DNA of 36,738 nucleotides. Origin: CAVQBP01 sp964448105 (lineage in GTDB: Bacteria; Bacteroidota; Ignavibacteria; Ignavibacteriales; Ignavibacteriaceae). Below, one piece after another: positions 24,066-32,597 of this stretch (the stretch's first letter is position 1; each line of letters begins with the position of its first letter). Under the pieces are notes generated by a model that searched no databases, was not told the DNA's origin, and worked only from the letters and a program-made list of their open reading frames with translations. The stretch is from contig CAYUVK010000047.1 in assembly GCA_964448105.1 (NCBI GenBank), positions 1-36,738 of the forward strand. The letters are read 5' to 3'. A program made the translations under genes and the position numbers.

Positions 24066-25279
24066 GATTTTTTTAGAATTATTTTAAAAGTAGTGCCTTC
24101 ACCGGGTGCAGAATTTTTAACCATTATCTTACCACTGTGGTAAACTTCTATAATTCTTTTTGAAAGGCTTAGACCCAAACCCCATCCTCTTCGTTTTGTG
24201 CTGTAGCCGGGTCTAAATACATCTTTTCTTCTTTTTATATCTATTCCTTTTCCGTTATCTGTAACATCTACTTCGACTTTATGTTTAAAATCCATTACAT
24301 TAATACTTATTTCACCTTCTTTATGATCAATAGCATCCAGAGAATTTTTAATAAGGTTCTCAATTACCCATTCAAATAATTCTGAATTTACTGCAGCCGC
24401 GGCATGTTTATCTCCTTGAACTTTTAGTTCAACTTTTTTGCCAGATTGAGGCAGTCTTCTTTGGAAATATTCCACAACTTTCATTATCTCATCAAAAATA
24501 ATTTTATCTTTAATTTCCGGGGTAGCTCCTATTTTCGAAAACCGGTGCGTGATCTTATTTAGTTTTTCCACATCACTTGTAATCTCTTCGGCAACATCCA
24601 AAACTTTATCCGGTTCTTTATAATTAATTTTTAATATTTCAATCCATCCCATCAAGCTTGAAATTGGTGTCCCGAACTGGTGGGCCGTTTCTTTTGCCAT
24701 TCCAACCCATATATTGCTCTGTTCGCTTCTTTTTATATTGCTGAACCCAAGATAACCTACAATTATAAAAAGTGATGCAATAAAAATTTGCAAATAAGGA
24801 TAGAATTTTAATTTTTGAATTAAATCGGAATCTCCGTAATGAATTTCATTTATAATTATAGAATCATTATATGTTACAACTATCGGAGGGTGTATAGCAT
24901 CCATTTTTTTTATTTTTTCTTTAAAGAATTTTTCAAGTTCATCTTTACTAAGAGATTGATCATATTTAACGTTTCTAACATTTTTAATATCTGATTTTAC
25001 ATTAATATTTACATCATTATTAGCATCGGTAAGTATTAAAGGGAAATCAATAGGCTTAATAATATTATCAAATAGAAATGTAAGGTCAGCATCAGTTTGA
25101 GAAGCGTTAGCAACATACTCTATACCTTTTGCATATAATTGTGCTATTTGTCTTTCTCTTTCTTGAAGCTGTTGGACTAGGTTTTGAGTATAAAAAAGAG
25201 TTCCGCCGGCTATTATTATTGCAATAATGATTAAAAAAATTTTGAAATTTAATGAAGCCGGTCCGCCTGCCATTTTCAT
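24062..25279 (-). CDS. Orphan membrane sensor histidine kinase
   Basis: This 405-residue kinase has TM1 at about 11-30, a ~125-residue extracytoplasmic region with a coiled stretch at its start, TM2 at about 160-178, an H-box with the K-E-T-A-H-Q-F-G-T-P signature common in Bacteroidetes-Chlorobi kinases, and a HATPase with N-L-I-K-N-S-L-D-A, D-N-G-K-G-I and G-W-G-L-G-L. There is no HAMP or PAS domain, no cofactor motif in the sensor and no response regulator beside it. Its stop overlaps that of nadA on the other strand. It may be co-transcribed with purA upstream, but a 119 bp gap with AT-rich DNA leaves this open. The signal is unknown. Confidence 0.9.
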   Translation of the reverse strand: MKMAGGPASLNFKIFLIIIAIIIAGGTLFYTQNLVQQLQERERQIAQLYAKGIEYVANASQTDADLTFLFDNIIKPIDFPLILTDANNDVNINVKSDIKNVRNVKYDQSLSKDELEKFFKEKIKKMDAIHPPIVVTYNDSIIINEIHYGDSDLIQKLKFYPYLQIFIASLFIIVGYLGFSNIKRSEQSNIWVGMAKETAHQFGTPISSLMGWIEILKINYKEPDKVLDVAEEITSDVEKLNKITHRFSKIGATPEIKDKIIFDEIMKVVEYFQRRLPQSGKKVELKVQGDKHAAAAVNSELFEWVIENLIKNSLDAIDHKEGEISINVMDFKHKVEVDVTDNGKGIDIKRRKDVFRPGYSTKRRGWGLGLSLSKRIIEVYHSGKIMVKNSAPGEGTTFKIILKKS

Positions 25280-25398
25280 AATTATTCTCGCTTCAAGTTT
25301 TGATCTTTTTTAGATAAGAATTTTTAATGGTATATAATAAAAGAATTTTAACAAAGGTTAAATAGAATTTAATACCCCCAAACCAACCAAATGGCAGA

Positions 25399-26670
25399 TT
25401 ATTGCACAAAAAAGGTCTGAGTCCGTTTTGGACCTACAGACACAATATTTATTTTAATACCTGCATGTTTTACTAAAAACGCTAAATAATTCTTAGTCTT
25501 CTCAGGCAAATCAGAATAAGATTTACACTTAGAAATATCCGTTTTCCATCCCGTAAGAGTTTCATAGATTGGTTTTACTGAATACAACCTGTTTACATCA
25601 GTTGGAAATGATTTAAGACTTTTACCATTTAATTCATAACCGGTACATACTTTAATTTCGTCAAATGCACTCAGAACATCTAATTTTGTTATTGCAACAT
25701 AATCAATCCCATTAATCATTACTGAATATTTTACAAGGAAAGCATCAAACCAGCCACATCTTCTAGGTCTACCAGTTGTGGCTCCATATTCCGCACCGGT
25801 TTTTCTTAATTTTTCACCTTCTTCGTCAACCAATTCTGTCGGGAAAGGACCATTCCCTACACGAGTTGTGTAAGCTTTTACGATACCAAATATTTGAGTA
25901 ATTCGATTTGGCGGGATACCCGTACCAATACATGCCCCTCCTGATGTCGGACTTGAAGAGGTAACATAAGGATAAGTTCCATGATCGACATCTAATAAAG
26001 CACCCTGTGCGCCTTCCATTAAAACAGATTTTCCTTCGCTTATTGCGTTATTTAAGTAGGATGGAACATCTTTTATATATTTATCTATTCTTTTATCAAA
26101 TTCCTGGTATTCTTTAATTATTGCTTCAACATCAAGTTCATCGTGATCATATACTTTTTTTAGAAGATTATTTTTTTCTTTTAAATTTGCTCTTATTTTT
26201 TCTTCAAGAACCGTTCTATTTAAAAGATCAACTATTCTAATTCCTTTACGTGCATATTTATCAATATAACAAGGGCCTATCCCTCTGCCAGTTGTTCCAA
26301 TTTTATTTTCGCCGCTTTCACTAATTGAATCGAGCAGCTTATGATAAGGCATTATTAAATGAGCGTTATGGCTAATAAAAAGCCTGCCATCAACCTTAAT
26401 ATTATTTTTCTCCAGCAGTTCAATTTCCTGAAGGAGCGCGGATGGGTCGATTACCACTCCGTTTCCAATTACACAGATTACATTTTCTCTTAAGATACCT
26501 GATGGAATTAGATGTAAGATAAATTGTTTATCTCCAATTTCCACAGTATGACCGGCATTAGCCCCACCCTGATACCGGGCAACAATATCAACTTTTTCAC
26601 TTAAGATATCTACAATTTTCCCTTTCCCCTCATCCCCCCATTGACTTCCAACTAAAACAGTTACGTTCAT
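25399..26670 (-). CDS. purA: Adenylosuccinate synthetase
   Basis: This 423-residue enzyme joins IMP and aspartate using GTP, the first committed AMP step. The N-terminal Q-W-G-D-E-G-K-G-K loop holds catalytic D13, and G-A-N-A-G-H-T holds H41. Other signatures are G-T-T-G-R-G-I-G-P, E-G-A-Q-G-A-L-L-D-V-D-H-G-T-Y-P-Y-V-T and T-T-G-R-P-R-R-C-G-W. Length matches the family. It is preceded by a terminator at 26709-26736, so it has its own promoter in the short gap. Confidence 0.97.
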   Translation of the reverse strand: MNVTVLVGSQWGDEGKGKIVDILSEKVDIVARYQGGANAGHTVEIGDKQFILHLIPSGILRENVICVIGNGVVIDPSALLQEIELLEKNNIKVDGRLFISHNAHLIMPYHKLLDSISESGENKIGTTGRGIGPCYIDKYARKGIRIVDLLNRTVLEEKIRANLKEKNNLLKKVYDHDELDVEAIIKEYQEFDKRIDKYIKDVPSYLNNAISEGKSVLMEGAQGALLDVDHGTYPYVTSSSPTSGGACIGTGIPPNRITQIFGIVKAYTTRVGNGPFPTELVDEEGEKLRKTGAEYGATTGRPRRCGWFDAFLVKYSVMINGIDYVAITKLDVLSAFDEIKVCTGYELNGKSLKSFPTDVNRLYSVKPIYETLTGWKTDISKCKSYSDLPEKTKNYLAFLVKHAGIKINIVSVGPKRTQTFFVQ

Positions 26671-26708
26671 TATTTTCCCTGATTATTACTTTTATAATTA
26701 AGCAAAAT

Positions 26709-26736
26709 AAAACTCCGAATAACAATCCGGAGTTTT
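26709..26736 (-). terminator. Intrinsic terminator between STAS gene and purA
   Basis: AAAACTCCG (26709-26717) pairs with CGGAGTTTT (26728-26736) around a 10-base loop. Read on the minus strand the stem ends in TTTTATTTT, placing a terminator just after the STAS protein gene and before purA. Confidence 0.85.
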
Positions 26737-26763
26737 ATAAAATTAAGGAGTGTAAAAATTTAA

Positions 26764-27111
26764 CTAAGCAGCGGAAAAACTTTTTGCCGCTTCGTCTACA
26801 CTATTATAAGATTCAAAAATTGTAATAAGCTTGGTAATTACCAGTAAGCTCTGAATCTTGTCCGTGACATTGGCTAATTTTAAATTGCCTTCTGCTTTTT
26901 TCATGGTTGTTAATCCTCCAATTAACATACCTAAACCGGAGCTGTTCATAAACTTTACATCGTGAAGATCTACAATAATATTTTTTTTCCCTTGATCAAT
27001 ATATTTATGTAAAAGGTCATTAAAATCTTTGGTGTCATCGCCACCCATCACATTTCCCTTTAATTCCAGTACCACAGCTTCGTATTTTTCACTAGTTTTT
27101 ATTTTCATCAT
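26764..27111 (-). CDS. STAS-domain anti-sigma factor antagonist
   Basis: This 115-residue single-domain STAS protein is like SpoIIAA/RsbV. The phosphorylation motif is N-S-S-G-L-G with S57/S58; dephosphorylated antagonists of this class bind an anti-sigma kinase and free the sigma factor. The gene begins with two ATG codons; AAGGAG lies only 4 nt from the first (27111) and 7 nt from the second (27108), which is better spaced. It is monocistronic, ending at a terminator. No partner kinase adjoins it, but an RsbW-like kinase and three phosphatases lie 5-9 kb away and could act on it (inference). Confidence 0.92.
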   Translation of the reverse strand: MMKIKTSEKYEAVVLELKGNVMGGDDTKDFNDLLHKYIDQGKKNIIVDLHDVKFMNSSGLGMLIGGLTTMKKAEGNLKLANVTDKIQSLLVITKLITIFESYNSVDEAAKSFSAA

Positions 27112-27389
27112 TAAACTCCTTAAATTTTCGGTTAAATTTAGTTAGTTGAATATTCTTTTGCAAGTAAATTTAGATTTTTAAGAACTCCAAATTAAAAATA
27201 TTTTTATAAAAAACATTCAGGTAAATAGGTTTTTAATAAGCACAATAATTATAATTATTTAAAATATATTAAATTTATTTTAAAGTATATTTAATATTGG
27301 AATTACAAAAATCTTTGACACACTTTTTACAATATAATAAGATTTTTAGATAAAAAATGGAACAATTAAAAAACGTAAACGTCTAAAAA

Positions 27390-27986
27390 ATGAAAATAAA
27401 AAAAAGCAAAGAAGATTTGCAGAATCCACAAATACTAAGTTTAGATGACGATTTTTCAATAATAAAAAGATTTATTGACGGCGAAGAATCGGTTTTTAAA
27501 CTGATAGTTCAACGGCATAAAGAAAAGGTAAGAAATATAATATACCTCACTTTAGGTTCAAACGATGCTGTAGATGATATTGCTCAGGAAGTTTTTATTA
27601 CGGTATATAAAAATTTGAATCAATTTAAGTTTCAATCACAATTTACTACGTGGCTTTACCGTGTAACAATAAATAAATGTAAAGACCATATAAGAAAAAT
27701 GAAGATTAGAAAAATATTTTCGCCAATTAAAGATCTTGATAAAGAGCTTGGATATAACATTTCAGTAGAAGAATCAAATACTGCCGAATTAGTTCAAGAA
27801 GCCATTACAAAGTTACCGGATAAATTACGTATTCCATTATTATTAAAAGATATTGAAGGATTTAGTTACCAGGAAATTGCCGAAACTGTTCAATGTGAAA
27901 TTGGAACTGTGAAATCTAGAATTTTCAGGGCAAGAGAAGGATTGAAAAATTTATTAAAGCCTTATGAGCAGGAGTTGATGTTATGA
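27390..27986 (+). CDS. ECF-family RNA polymerase sigma factor
   Basis: This 198-residue sigma-70-family ECF factor has region 2 at about 30-100 (D-D-I-A-Q-E-V-F-I-T-V-Y and F-T-T-W-L-Y-R-V-T-I-N) and region 4 at about 130-190 (L-P-D-K-L-R-I-P-L, Y-Q-E-I-A-E, G-T-V-K-S-R-I-F-R-A-R). No region 3 is present, as expected. No clear ribosome-binding site precedes the ATG. The stop overlaps the start of the next gene by 4 bases (ATGA), coupling it to a membrane anti-sigma protein. The set of target promoters is unknown; envelope stress is the usual trigger of such pairs. Confidence 0.94.
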   Translation: MKIKKSKEDLQNPQILSLDDDFSIIKRFIDGEESVFKLIVQRHKEKVRNIIYLTLGSNDAVDDIAQEVFITVYKNLNQFKFQSQFTTWLYRVTINKCKDHIRKMKIRKIFSPIKDLDKELGYNISVEESNTAELVQEAITKLPDKLRIPLLLKDIEGFSYQEIAETVQCEIGTVKSRIFRAREGLKNLLKPYEQELML

Positions 27987-29494
27987 AAAATTTACACAAA
28001 GATTTTGAATTTCTATCAGCTTATCTAGATGATGAATTAAGCCAGGGAGAAAAAACCAGGATTGAAGAAAAGCTGATTTCTTCCAAAGAGCTTCAAGATA
28101 AACTGAAAGAGTTAAAAAAGATAAAAGAATTAACAACTTCTTCTATAAAAAAGGTCGAAGAAAACCCTTATTTTGAAACACGTTTAAATGCCTCTCTAAG
28201 CTTTAATAAACCTCGTCAAAATAAAGTTAAAAAATGGTACCCGGCAATTGGTTTTACTGTTGTTACAATAATTTTAATGGTAATTTTGAAATTTAATCCC
28301 ACAATAATTGAGGATGTAATAAAGCAGCAAAAAACAAATTTATCAGGTTTTTATACTGAGAACTTGAAACCGCTTCTTCTTACAGCTGGACTTACAAATA
28401 AAGATATTTTCAACTTTGCCTTTTCAAAACAATTACCATTGGATAGATCCAACGGTAAATATTTATTACTGGGCTCCAAATCCAACGGCGATAATTATTT
28501 TGAAATTAAAAATGCAAGCATAATACCAAACGGTGATAATTTTGATAAATTTATTAAAGCTTTGAAGTTAAATAACAATCAAAAACATCAAATGGATTCT
28601 ATTCTGGATTCCTATGCTGATGACCTGCAATCCCAGGTTTTGGTAAATGACAAAAATACAGTAGCAATAAATCCTAATTTATGGAATTATCATAAAGCTA
28701 TTTTTGCGGATATAATGGCTTTTGCTAAAGAGGCAAATAAAAACGAATTTAATAAAATTGTTCCTTCGGGTTATACTTTTTATGACAGACCGGAGGTAGT
28801 TAATTTTGTTAGGAAAATTAAAAACCGCCCGGACAGCCAGTATATATTTATAACTCCTGATTCAATCTTTTCATCTACATTTAAATTTGATAGGGATAAA
28901 TTTAGAGCTGAGATGGAAAAATTCCACAAGGAATTGAAAGAGAATATGAAAAACTTTGATAAAAAATTCAAAGGATTCAACTTTAATTTTATGATTGACA
29001 GCAATCTGGCTAAGATAAAACACGATACCGCATTCAATAAAAGTTTCAGAATATTTGTTGATTCAAACCAATGTAGAGTGGAATTGGGAAATATTCATAT
29101 TCCCGATATCGAACTTCCTAACTTTGACAGTATTGCCGCACAAATTGATCTTGCAACGAAAAATATTCAAAGTTTTTCTTTTTCAATTCCTAAATTTGAC
29201 GGGAAAAATCACTTCAAGTTTAAATTTAGAGAAGGGGATTCAACCCATAGTTTTGATTTCGGAATTCCCAATATAGATTCATTAATTGGTATGCACAGAA
29301 ATTTCTTTTACTCGCCCGGCGATTCTACTGCGGCATTTAGATTTTTTCAGAATGATTCTTTGATAAACCAGAAGGAATTCCGTAGACAGATGCAAAAGCT
29401 TCAAAAAGAAATGGAAAAGATGAGAGAGGAGATGAATAATTTAAAGAAGGATATTAAAAAAGAAGTAAAAAAGTCAAAATCCGTTGAAATTTAA
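27983..29494 (+). CDS. Membrane anti-sigma factor with long periplasmic domain
   Basis: This 503-residue protein is translationally coupled to the ECF sigma gene by a 4 bp overlap. The N-terminal ~50 residues resemble an anti-sigma domain (F-L-S-A-Y-L-D-D-E-L-S) but lack the H-x3-C-x2-C zinc motif. One TM segment at 86-103 leaves some 400 residues outside. A stretch at about 195-260 (L-N-N-N-Q-K-H-Q-M) recalls CpxP/Spy-like helical chaperone folds, weakly. The C-terminus (about 450-500) is a charged coiled coil (K-E-M-E-K-M-R-E-E-M). Such ectodomains may sense misfolded protein or envelope damage and release the sigma factor by proteolysis (inference). It could instead be described as an uncharacterised ECF-partner protein. 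Confidence 0.8.
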   Translation: MKNLHKDFEFLSAYLDDELSQGEKTRIEEKLISSKELQDKLKELKKIKELTTSSIKKVEENPYFETRLNASLSFNKPRQNKVKKWYPAIGFTVVTIILMVILKFNPTIIEDVIKQQKTNLSGFYTENLKPLLLTAGLTNKDIFNFAFSKQLPLDRSNGKYLLLGSKSNGDNYFEIKNASIIPNGDNFDKFIKALKLNNNQKHQMDSILDSYADDLQSQVLVNDKNTVAINPNLWNYHKAIFADIMAFAKEANKNEFNKIVPSGYTFYDRPEVVNFVRKIKNRPDSQYIFITPDSIFSSTFKFDRDKFRAEMEKFHKELKENMKNFDKKFKGFNFNFMIDSNLAKIKHDTAFNKSFRIFVDSNQCRVELGNIHIPDIELPNFDSIAAQIDLATKNIQSFSFSIPKFDGKNHFKFKFREGDSTHSFDFGIPNIDSLIGMHRNFFYSPGDSTAAFRFFQNDSLINQKEFRRQMQKLQKEMEKMREEMNNLKKDIKKEVKKSKSVEI

Positions 29495-29499
29495 GAATT

Positions 29500-29619
29500 G
29501 AGGGTGACCCAAAAGTCCAATTGTCATTTCGACCGAAGGGAGAAATCTTACGTTTTGAAAAGATTTCTCGGTCGAAGACTCCCTCGAAATGACACTTTCT
29601 TTACTTTTTGGTCAACCTC
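29500..29619. repeat. 120 bp nested palindromic repeat (REP/MITE-like)
   Basis: The element has outer arms GAGGGTGACCCAAAAGT (29500-29516) and ACTTTTTGGTCAACCTC (29603-29619), middle arms GTCATTTCGA (29523-29532) and TCGAAATGAC (29584-29593), and inner arms AGAAATCTT (29541-29549) and AAGATTTCT (29560-29568). It begins 5 nt after the anti-sigma gene. I recognise the GTCATTTCGA-x-GAAATCT type as a repeat family dispersed in Bacteroidetes/Chlorobi-group genomes, from memory. No ORF is inside. It may also stop or stabilise the upstream transcript. Confidence 0.8.
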
Positions 29620-29726
29620 TTGCTCCATCCTATAATTTTTCCGCTTATACATCTTTTCTTTACAAAAAACTAATTTTAATGTAATTTATCTTTAGATTAT
29701 TGTATAAATACGCAAAATTGTAAAAA

Positions 29727-31841
29727 ATGACTTTTGCCGGAATTAAAATTAAAAGAAATATAAAACTTCAAGCTTTTGTTGTTTTTATCGTATTATTATT
29801 TCTTTTTAAAATATTTTCCCCTTCCAGCGATTCTTTCCCTTTGAATATATTAAATGAAATTTTAGTTATTGCATCGACAATATTTTTGATTCTTTATTTT
29901 ATAGATCTATTAAAAACCAAGCGTATTAATCCTCTCTCGCTGGTAATGAATGTTGGAATTGTAAGCGCAATTATTTTTTTCCTTATTTCATTTTCGAACA
30001 CAATTATTAATGGTCTTTTCAGTAATGTAAATGAAAGGGTTAACAATCCTGACCTGGTTTTTGGGATAATTACTTTTATTTATGCACTGATTATTCTTGC
30101 AGCGCTTTCATACATTTTTTTAGCATTTAAGGAGTTTTTCTATTTAAATAAAAAACAGAATGCCAATACGTATTTCAATACAATGGTTGTATTTATAATT
30201 TTATCTGCTTTCACTGCATTTCTTAAAAATAACCATGACCTTTCATTTATAAAAAATACTTTTTTTATTGTCTCGGTTCTTTTAATAATTATCAATTCTC
30301 TTAAAATCTCCTGGATAGCTTTTGTTGTTAAAAGAGAAAAATTAATAATTTTATTTTTGTCGATTGTAATAGCAATTCTTTTTGCGGTTAACCTTATAAA
30401 TAATTCCGATAAGGAAATTCATCACCAGATTTTGATGCAATTCTCACCGGCGTTAAACCAGTTTTTCAGCATAATAATGATTTATGGGATAACCTATTTT
30501 ACTATTTTATTCTTTACAACATTATTTCACATGCCTACGGCAGAAGCTTTTGATAGAAAAGCTCAGGAAGTTTCTTCGTTCCAGTATTTCAGTAAGCTCA
30601 TTATACAGGTGCTGGATTTTTCCGAGTTAACGGAGACAATTACTGATATTGGAATGAAAGTGTGTGAAGCTCATGCTGCATGGATTGTTTTGACTGAAGA
30701 TGATAATATGAAAATTATTGCCAATAAAAATATAGGTTATGTGAGTGCTGAAAAATTGACTGATGAAATTTTTGAAAAGAATATTGAGAAATATGATAAA
30801 ACATTTATCCTAAAATTAGAAAGATTTCAAGGAGCTATGCAACCTAACGACAATTATTCATATGCAGCTGTCTCTCCTTTGAAAGCTTATAATACCCTTA
30901 GAGGATACTTGGTCGTTTTAAAAAAAGAAAATTTTATTTTTGATGAAGAAGATAAAAACGCAATTAATACATTCTCGGATTATGCTTCGGTAGCAATGGA
31001 AAATTCCAGGCTGCTTGAAGAATCTATCGAAAAAGAAAGACTTGAAAAAGAACTTGATGTTGCAAGAGAAATCCAGCGGAAAATTATTCCCGCAGAAAAC
31101 CCTGAGTTTGATAAATTAGAAATATCATCTGCATTTATTCCTGCTTTTGAAGTTGGCGGCGATTATTATGATTATTTTGATATCGGGCCGAATAAACTTG
31201 CTTTTGTAATTGCAGATGTTTCCGGGAAGGGGATTTCAGCTGCTTTTATTATGGCAGAAATTAAAGGAATTTTCGAATCTCTAACCAAAACTATTGACAG
31301 CCCAAGAGAAATTTTGATTAAAGCGAATCAAATTTTGCAAAGAACACTCGATAGAAAGAGTTTTGTTAGCGCAGCGTATGGTATTATTGACTTTGAAGAA
31401 GAAAAATTAAAATTAGCAAGAGCAGGCCATTGCCCGATTCTTTTATTAAGGAATGGTTTAGCCGAAAATTTACGTCCTTCAGGTTTGGGATTGGGATTGG
31501 ATTTTGGTTCGCGTTTTGCCGAAACTCTTGACGAAGTGGTACTAAATCTTCAAGAGAATGATACGATAGTTCTCTATACTGACGGTATTAGCGAAGCAAA
31601 AAATAGTAAAGATGAAGATTTTGGAGATTTTCAGTTTCAAAAGATTCTATTGGAAAATACAAATAAAAGTGCTGATGATATTACTAATTCTGTATTAAAA
31701 GAAATTTCTTTATTTTCAAGCAATAATCATCAGCATGATGATATTACACTTGTAATTTTAAAATGGAAACCTAAAATAAAAAAGGATGGAGAGGAAGAAT
31801 GGCAGAATTTAACACCTCTGTTAAAGAACAAGGCGAAATAA
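29727..31841 (+). CDS. Membrane SpoIIE-type (PP2C) protein phosphatase with GAF domain
   Basis: This 704-residue protein has eight predicted TM segments within residues 15-270, a GAF domain at about 290-430 (I-T-D-I-G-M-K-V-C-E-A-H), a coiled linker (E-R-L-E-K-E-L-D-V-A-R-E-I-Q) and a SpoIIE/RsbU-type phosphatase domain to the end. Metal and catalytic residues are in G-G-D-Y-Y-D, A-D-V-S-G-K-G, A-G-H-C-P and Y-T-D-G-I-S-E, with D-D-I-T-L near the end. It should dephosphorylate a STAS antagonist, probably the downstream one, whose gene overlaps this one by 43 bp. The membrane region likely senses the signal. It is the first gene of the partner-switching run. Confidence 0.94.
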   Translation: MTFAGIKIKRNIKLQAFVVFIVLLFLFKIFSPSSDSFPLNILNEILVIASTIFLILYFIDLLKTKRINPLSLVMNVGIVSAIIFFLISFSNTIINGLFSNVNERVNNPDLVFGIITFIYALIILAALSYIFLAFKEFFYLNKKQNANTYFNTMVVFIILSAFTAFLKNNHDLSFIKNTFFIVSVLLIIINSLKISWIAFVVKREKLIILFLSIVIAILFAVNLINNSDKEIHHQILMQFSPALNQFFSIIMIYGITYFTILFFTTLFHMPTAEAFDRKAQEVSSFQYFSKLIIQVLDFSELTETITDIGMKVCEAHAAWIVLTEDDNMKIIANKNIGYVSAEKLTDEIFEKNIEKYDKTFILKLERFQGAMQPNDNYSYAAVSPLKAYNTLRGYLVVLKKENFIFDEEDKNAINTFSDYASVAMENSRLLEESIEKERLEKELDVAREIQRKIIPAENPEFDKLEISSAFIPAFEVGGDYYDYFDIGPNKLAFVIADVSGKGISAAFIMAEIKGIFESLTKTIDSPREILIKANQILQRTLDRKSFVSAAYGIIDFEEEKLKLARAGHCPILLLRNGLAENLRPSGLGLGLDFGSRFAETLDEVVLNLQENDTIVLYTDGISEAKNSKDEDFGDFQFQKILLENTNKSADDITNSVLKEISLFSSNNHQHDDITLVILKWKPKIKKDGEEEWQNLTPLLKNKAK

Positions 31842-32167
31842 GTAAAATATATCTAAAGGGATACCTTGACGCACATACAGCGCCTTCTTTAGAAAATACT
31901 TTTTCAAGCCTTATCGATAACAAGAGGTACAAAATTGTAGTAAACTTTCAAGACCTTGCATATATAAGCAGCGCCGGATTAGGAGTGTTTATGGCTTTTA
32001 TTGAAAAGGTTAGGGATAATAATGGAGATATAAAATTAACCAGTATGACAGATAAGGTATTCAATATTTTCGATCTTCTTGGCTTCCCGCTGCTTTACGA
32101 AATTTTTAATTCGGAAGAAGAAGCCGTTAACAAATTTATTGAGACCAAGAACGTTGAAAACAAATAA
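31799..32167 (+). CDS. STAS-domain anti-sigma factor antagonist (RsbV-like)
   Basis: This 122-residue SpoIIAA/RsbV-like protein has phosphorylation motif I-S-S-A-G-L-G at 56-62 with S57/S58. The start (strong GGAGAGGAAG site) lies inside the phosphatase gene, a 43 bp overlap in another frame that implies coupling. A dephosphorylated form would displace the neighbouring kinase from its target. It is the likely shared substrate of the surrounding phosphatases and kinase. Confidence 0.94.
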   Translation: MAEFNTSVKEQGEISKIYLKGYLDAHTAPSLENTFSSLIDNKRYKIVVNFQDLAYISSAGLGVFMAFIEKVRDNNGDIKLTSMTDKVFNIFDLLGFPLLYEIFNSEEEAVNKFIETKNVENK

Positions 32168-32186
32168 TAAACATAAAGAAAAAAAG

Positions 32187-32597
32187 ATGATCGTTAAAAG
32201 CCGGACCGAAAATCTTTCGGAGATAAGGGAATTTATTTATTCCGCTGCACGGGATATTGGTGTTTCAAAAGAAGTTATCGATGACATTATTCTTGCTGTC
32301 GATGAAGCATGTACGAATATTATTAAACATGCATACAAATATTATCCTGATGGAGAAATTGTAATTAAGCTTAAATACAATCTTCACAAATTTACAATTA
32401 TGATTATTGATCATGGTGCCTCATTTGAACCGGATACCGTCCCGGAACCCGATTTGGAAAAATATTATGAGCAAAGAAAAGTTGGTGGTTTGGGTATGTA
32501 CTTGATGAAAAGATTAATGGATGAAGTAAAATATGTATCTATACCCGGGAAATATAACCAGGTGCTTCTTTCAAAAAATCTGAATTCCGCAATATGA
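32187..32597 (+). CDS. Anti-sigma serine kinase (RsbW/SpoIIAB-like HATPase)
   Basis: This ~136-residue GHKL kinase starts at the ATG at 32187 (M-I-V-K-S-R). The frame is open back to an ATG at 32079, but that start lies inside the STAS gene and adds only a basic, non-homologous tail, so I reject it. N-box D-E-A-C-T-N-I-I-K-H-A-Y, G1 D-H-G-A-S-F, and G-G-L-G-M-Y-L-M are all present. It should phosphorylate the STAS protein and bind a sigma factor or other target, but no sigma gene is in the cluster. The stop overlaps the next start (ATGA). Confidence 0.9.
   Translation: MIVKSRTENLSEIREFIYSAARDIGVSKEVIDDIILAVDEACTNIIKHAYKYYPDGEIVIKLKYNLHKFTIMIIDHGASFEPDTVPEPDLEKYYEQRKVGGLGMYLMKRLMDEVKYVSIPGKYNQVLLSKNLNSAI

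Noticed and set aside
27315..27338. Sigma-70 promoter TTGACA / TATAAT upstream of the ECF gene
   Set aside because: The spacer is only 12 bp, too short for a -35/-10 pair, and this bacterial group often uses other promoter motifs.
27357..27386. Leader peptide (MEQLKNVNV) just before the ECF sigma gene
   Set aside because: There is no ribosome-binding site and no repeat elsewhere; a nine-codon frame is expected by chance.
32079..32186. N-terminal extension of the anti-sigma kinase
   Set aside because: It overlaps the STAS gene in another frame and encodes a basic tail foreign to the RsbW family. The ATG at 32187 fits the family and the gene order better.
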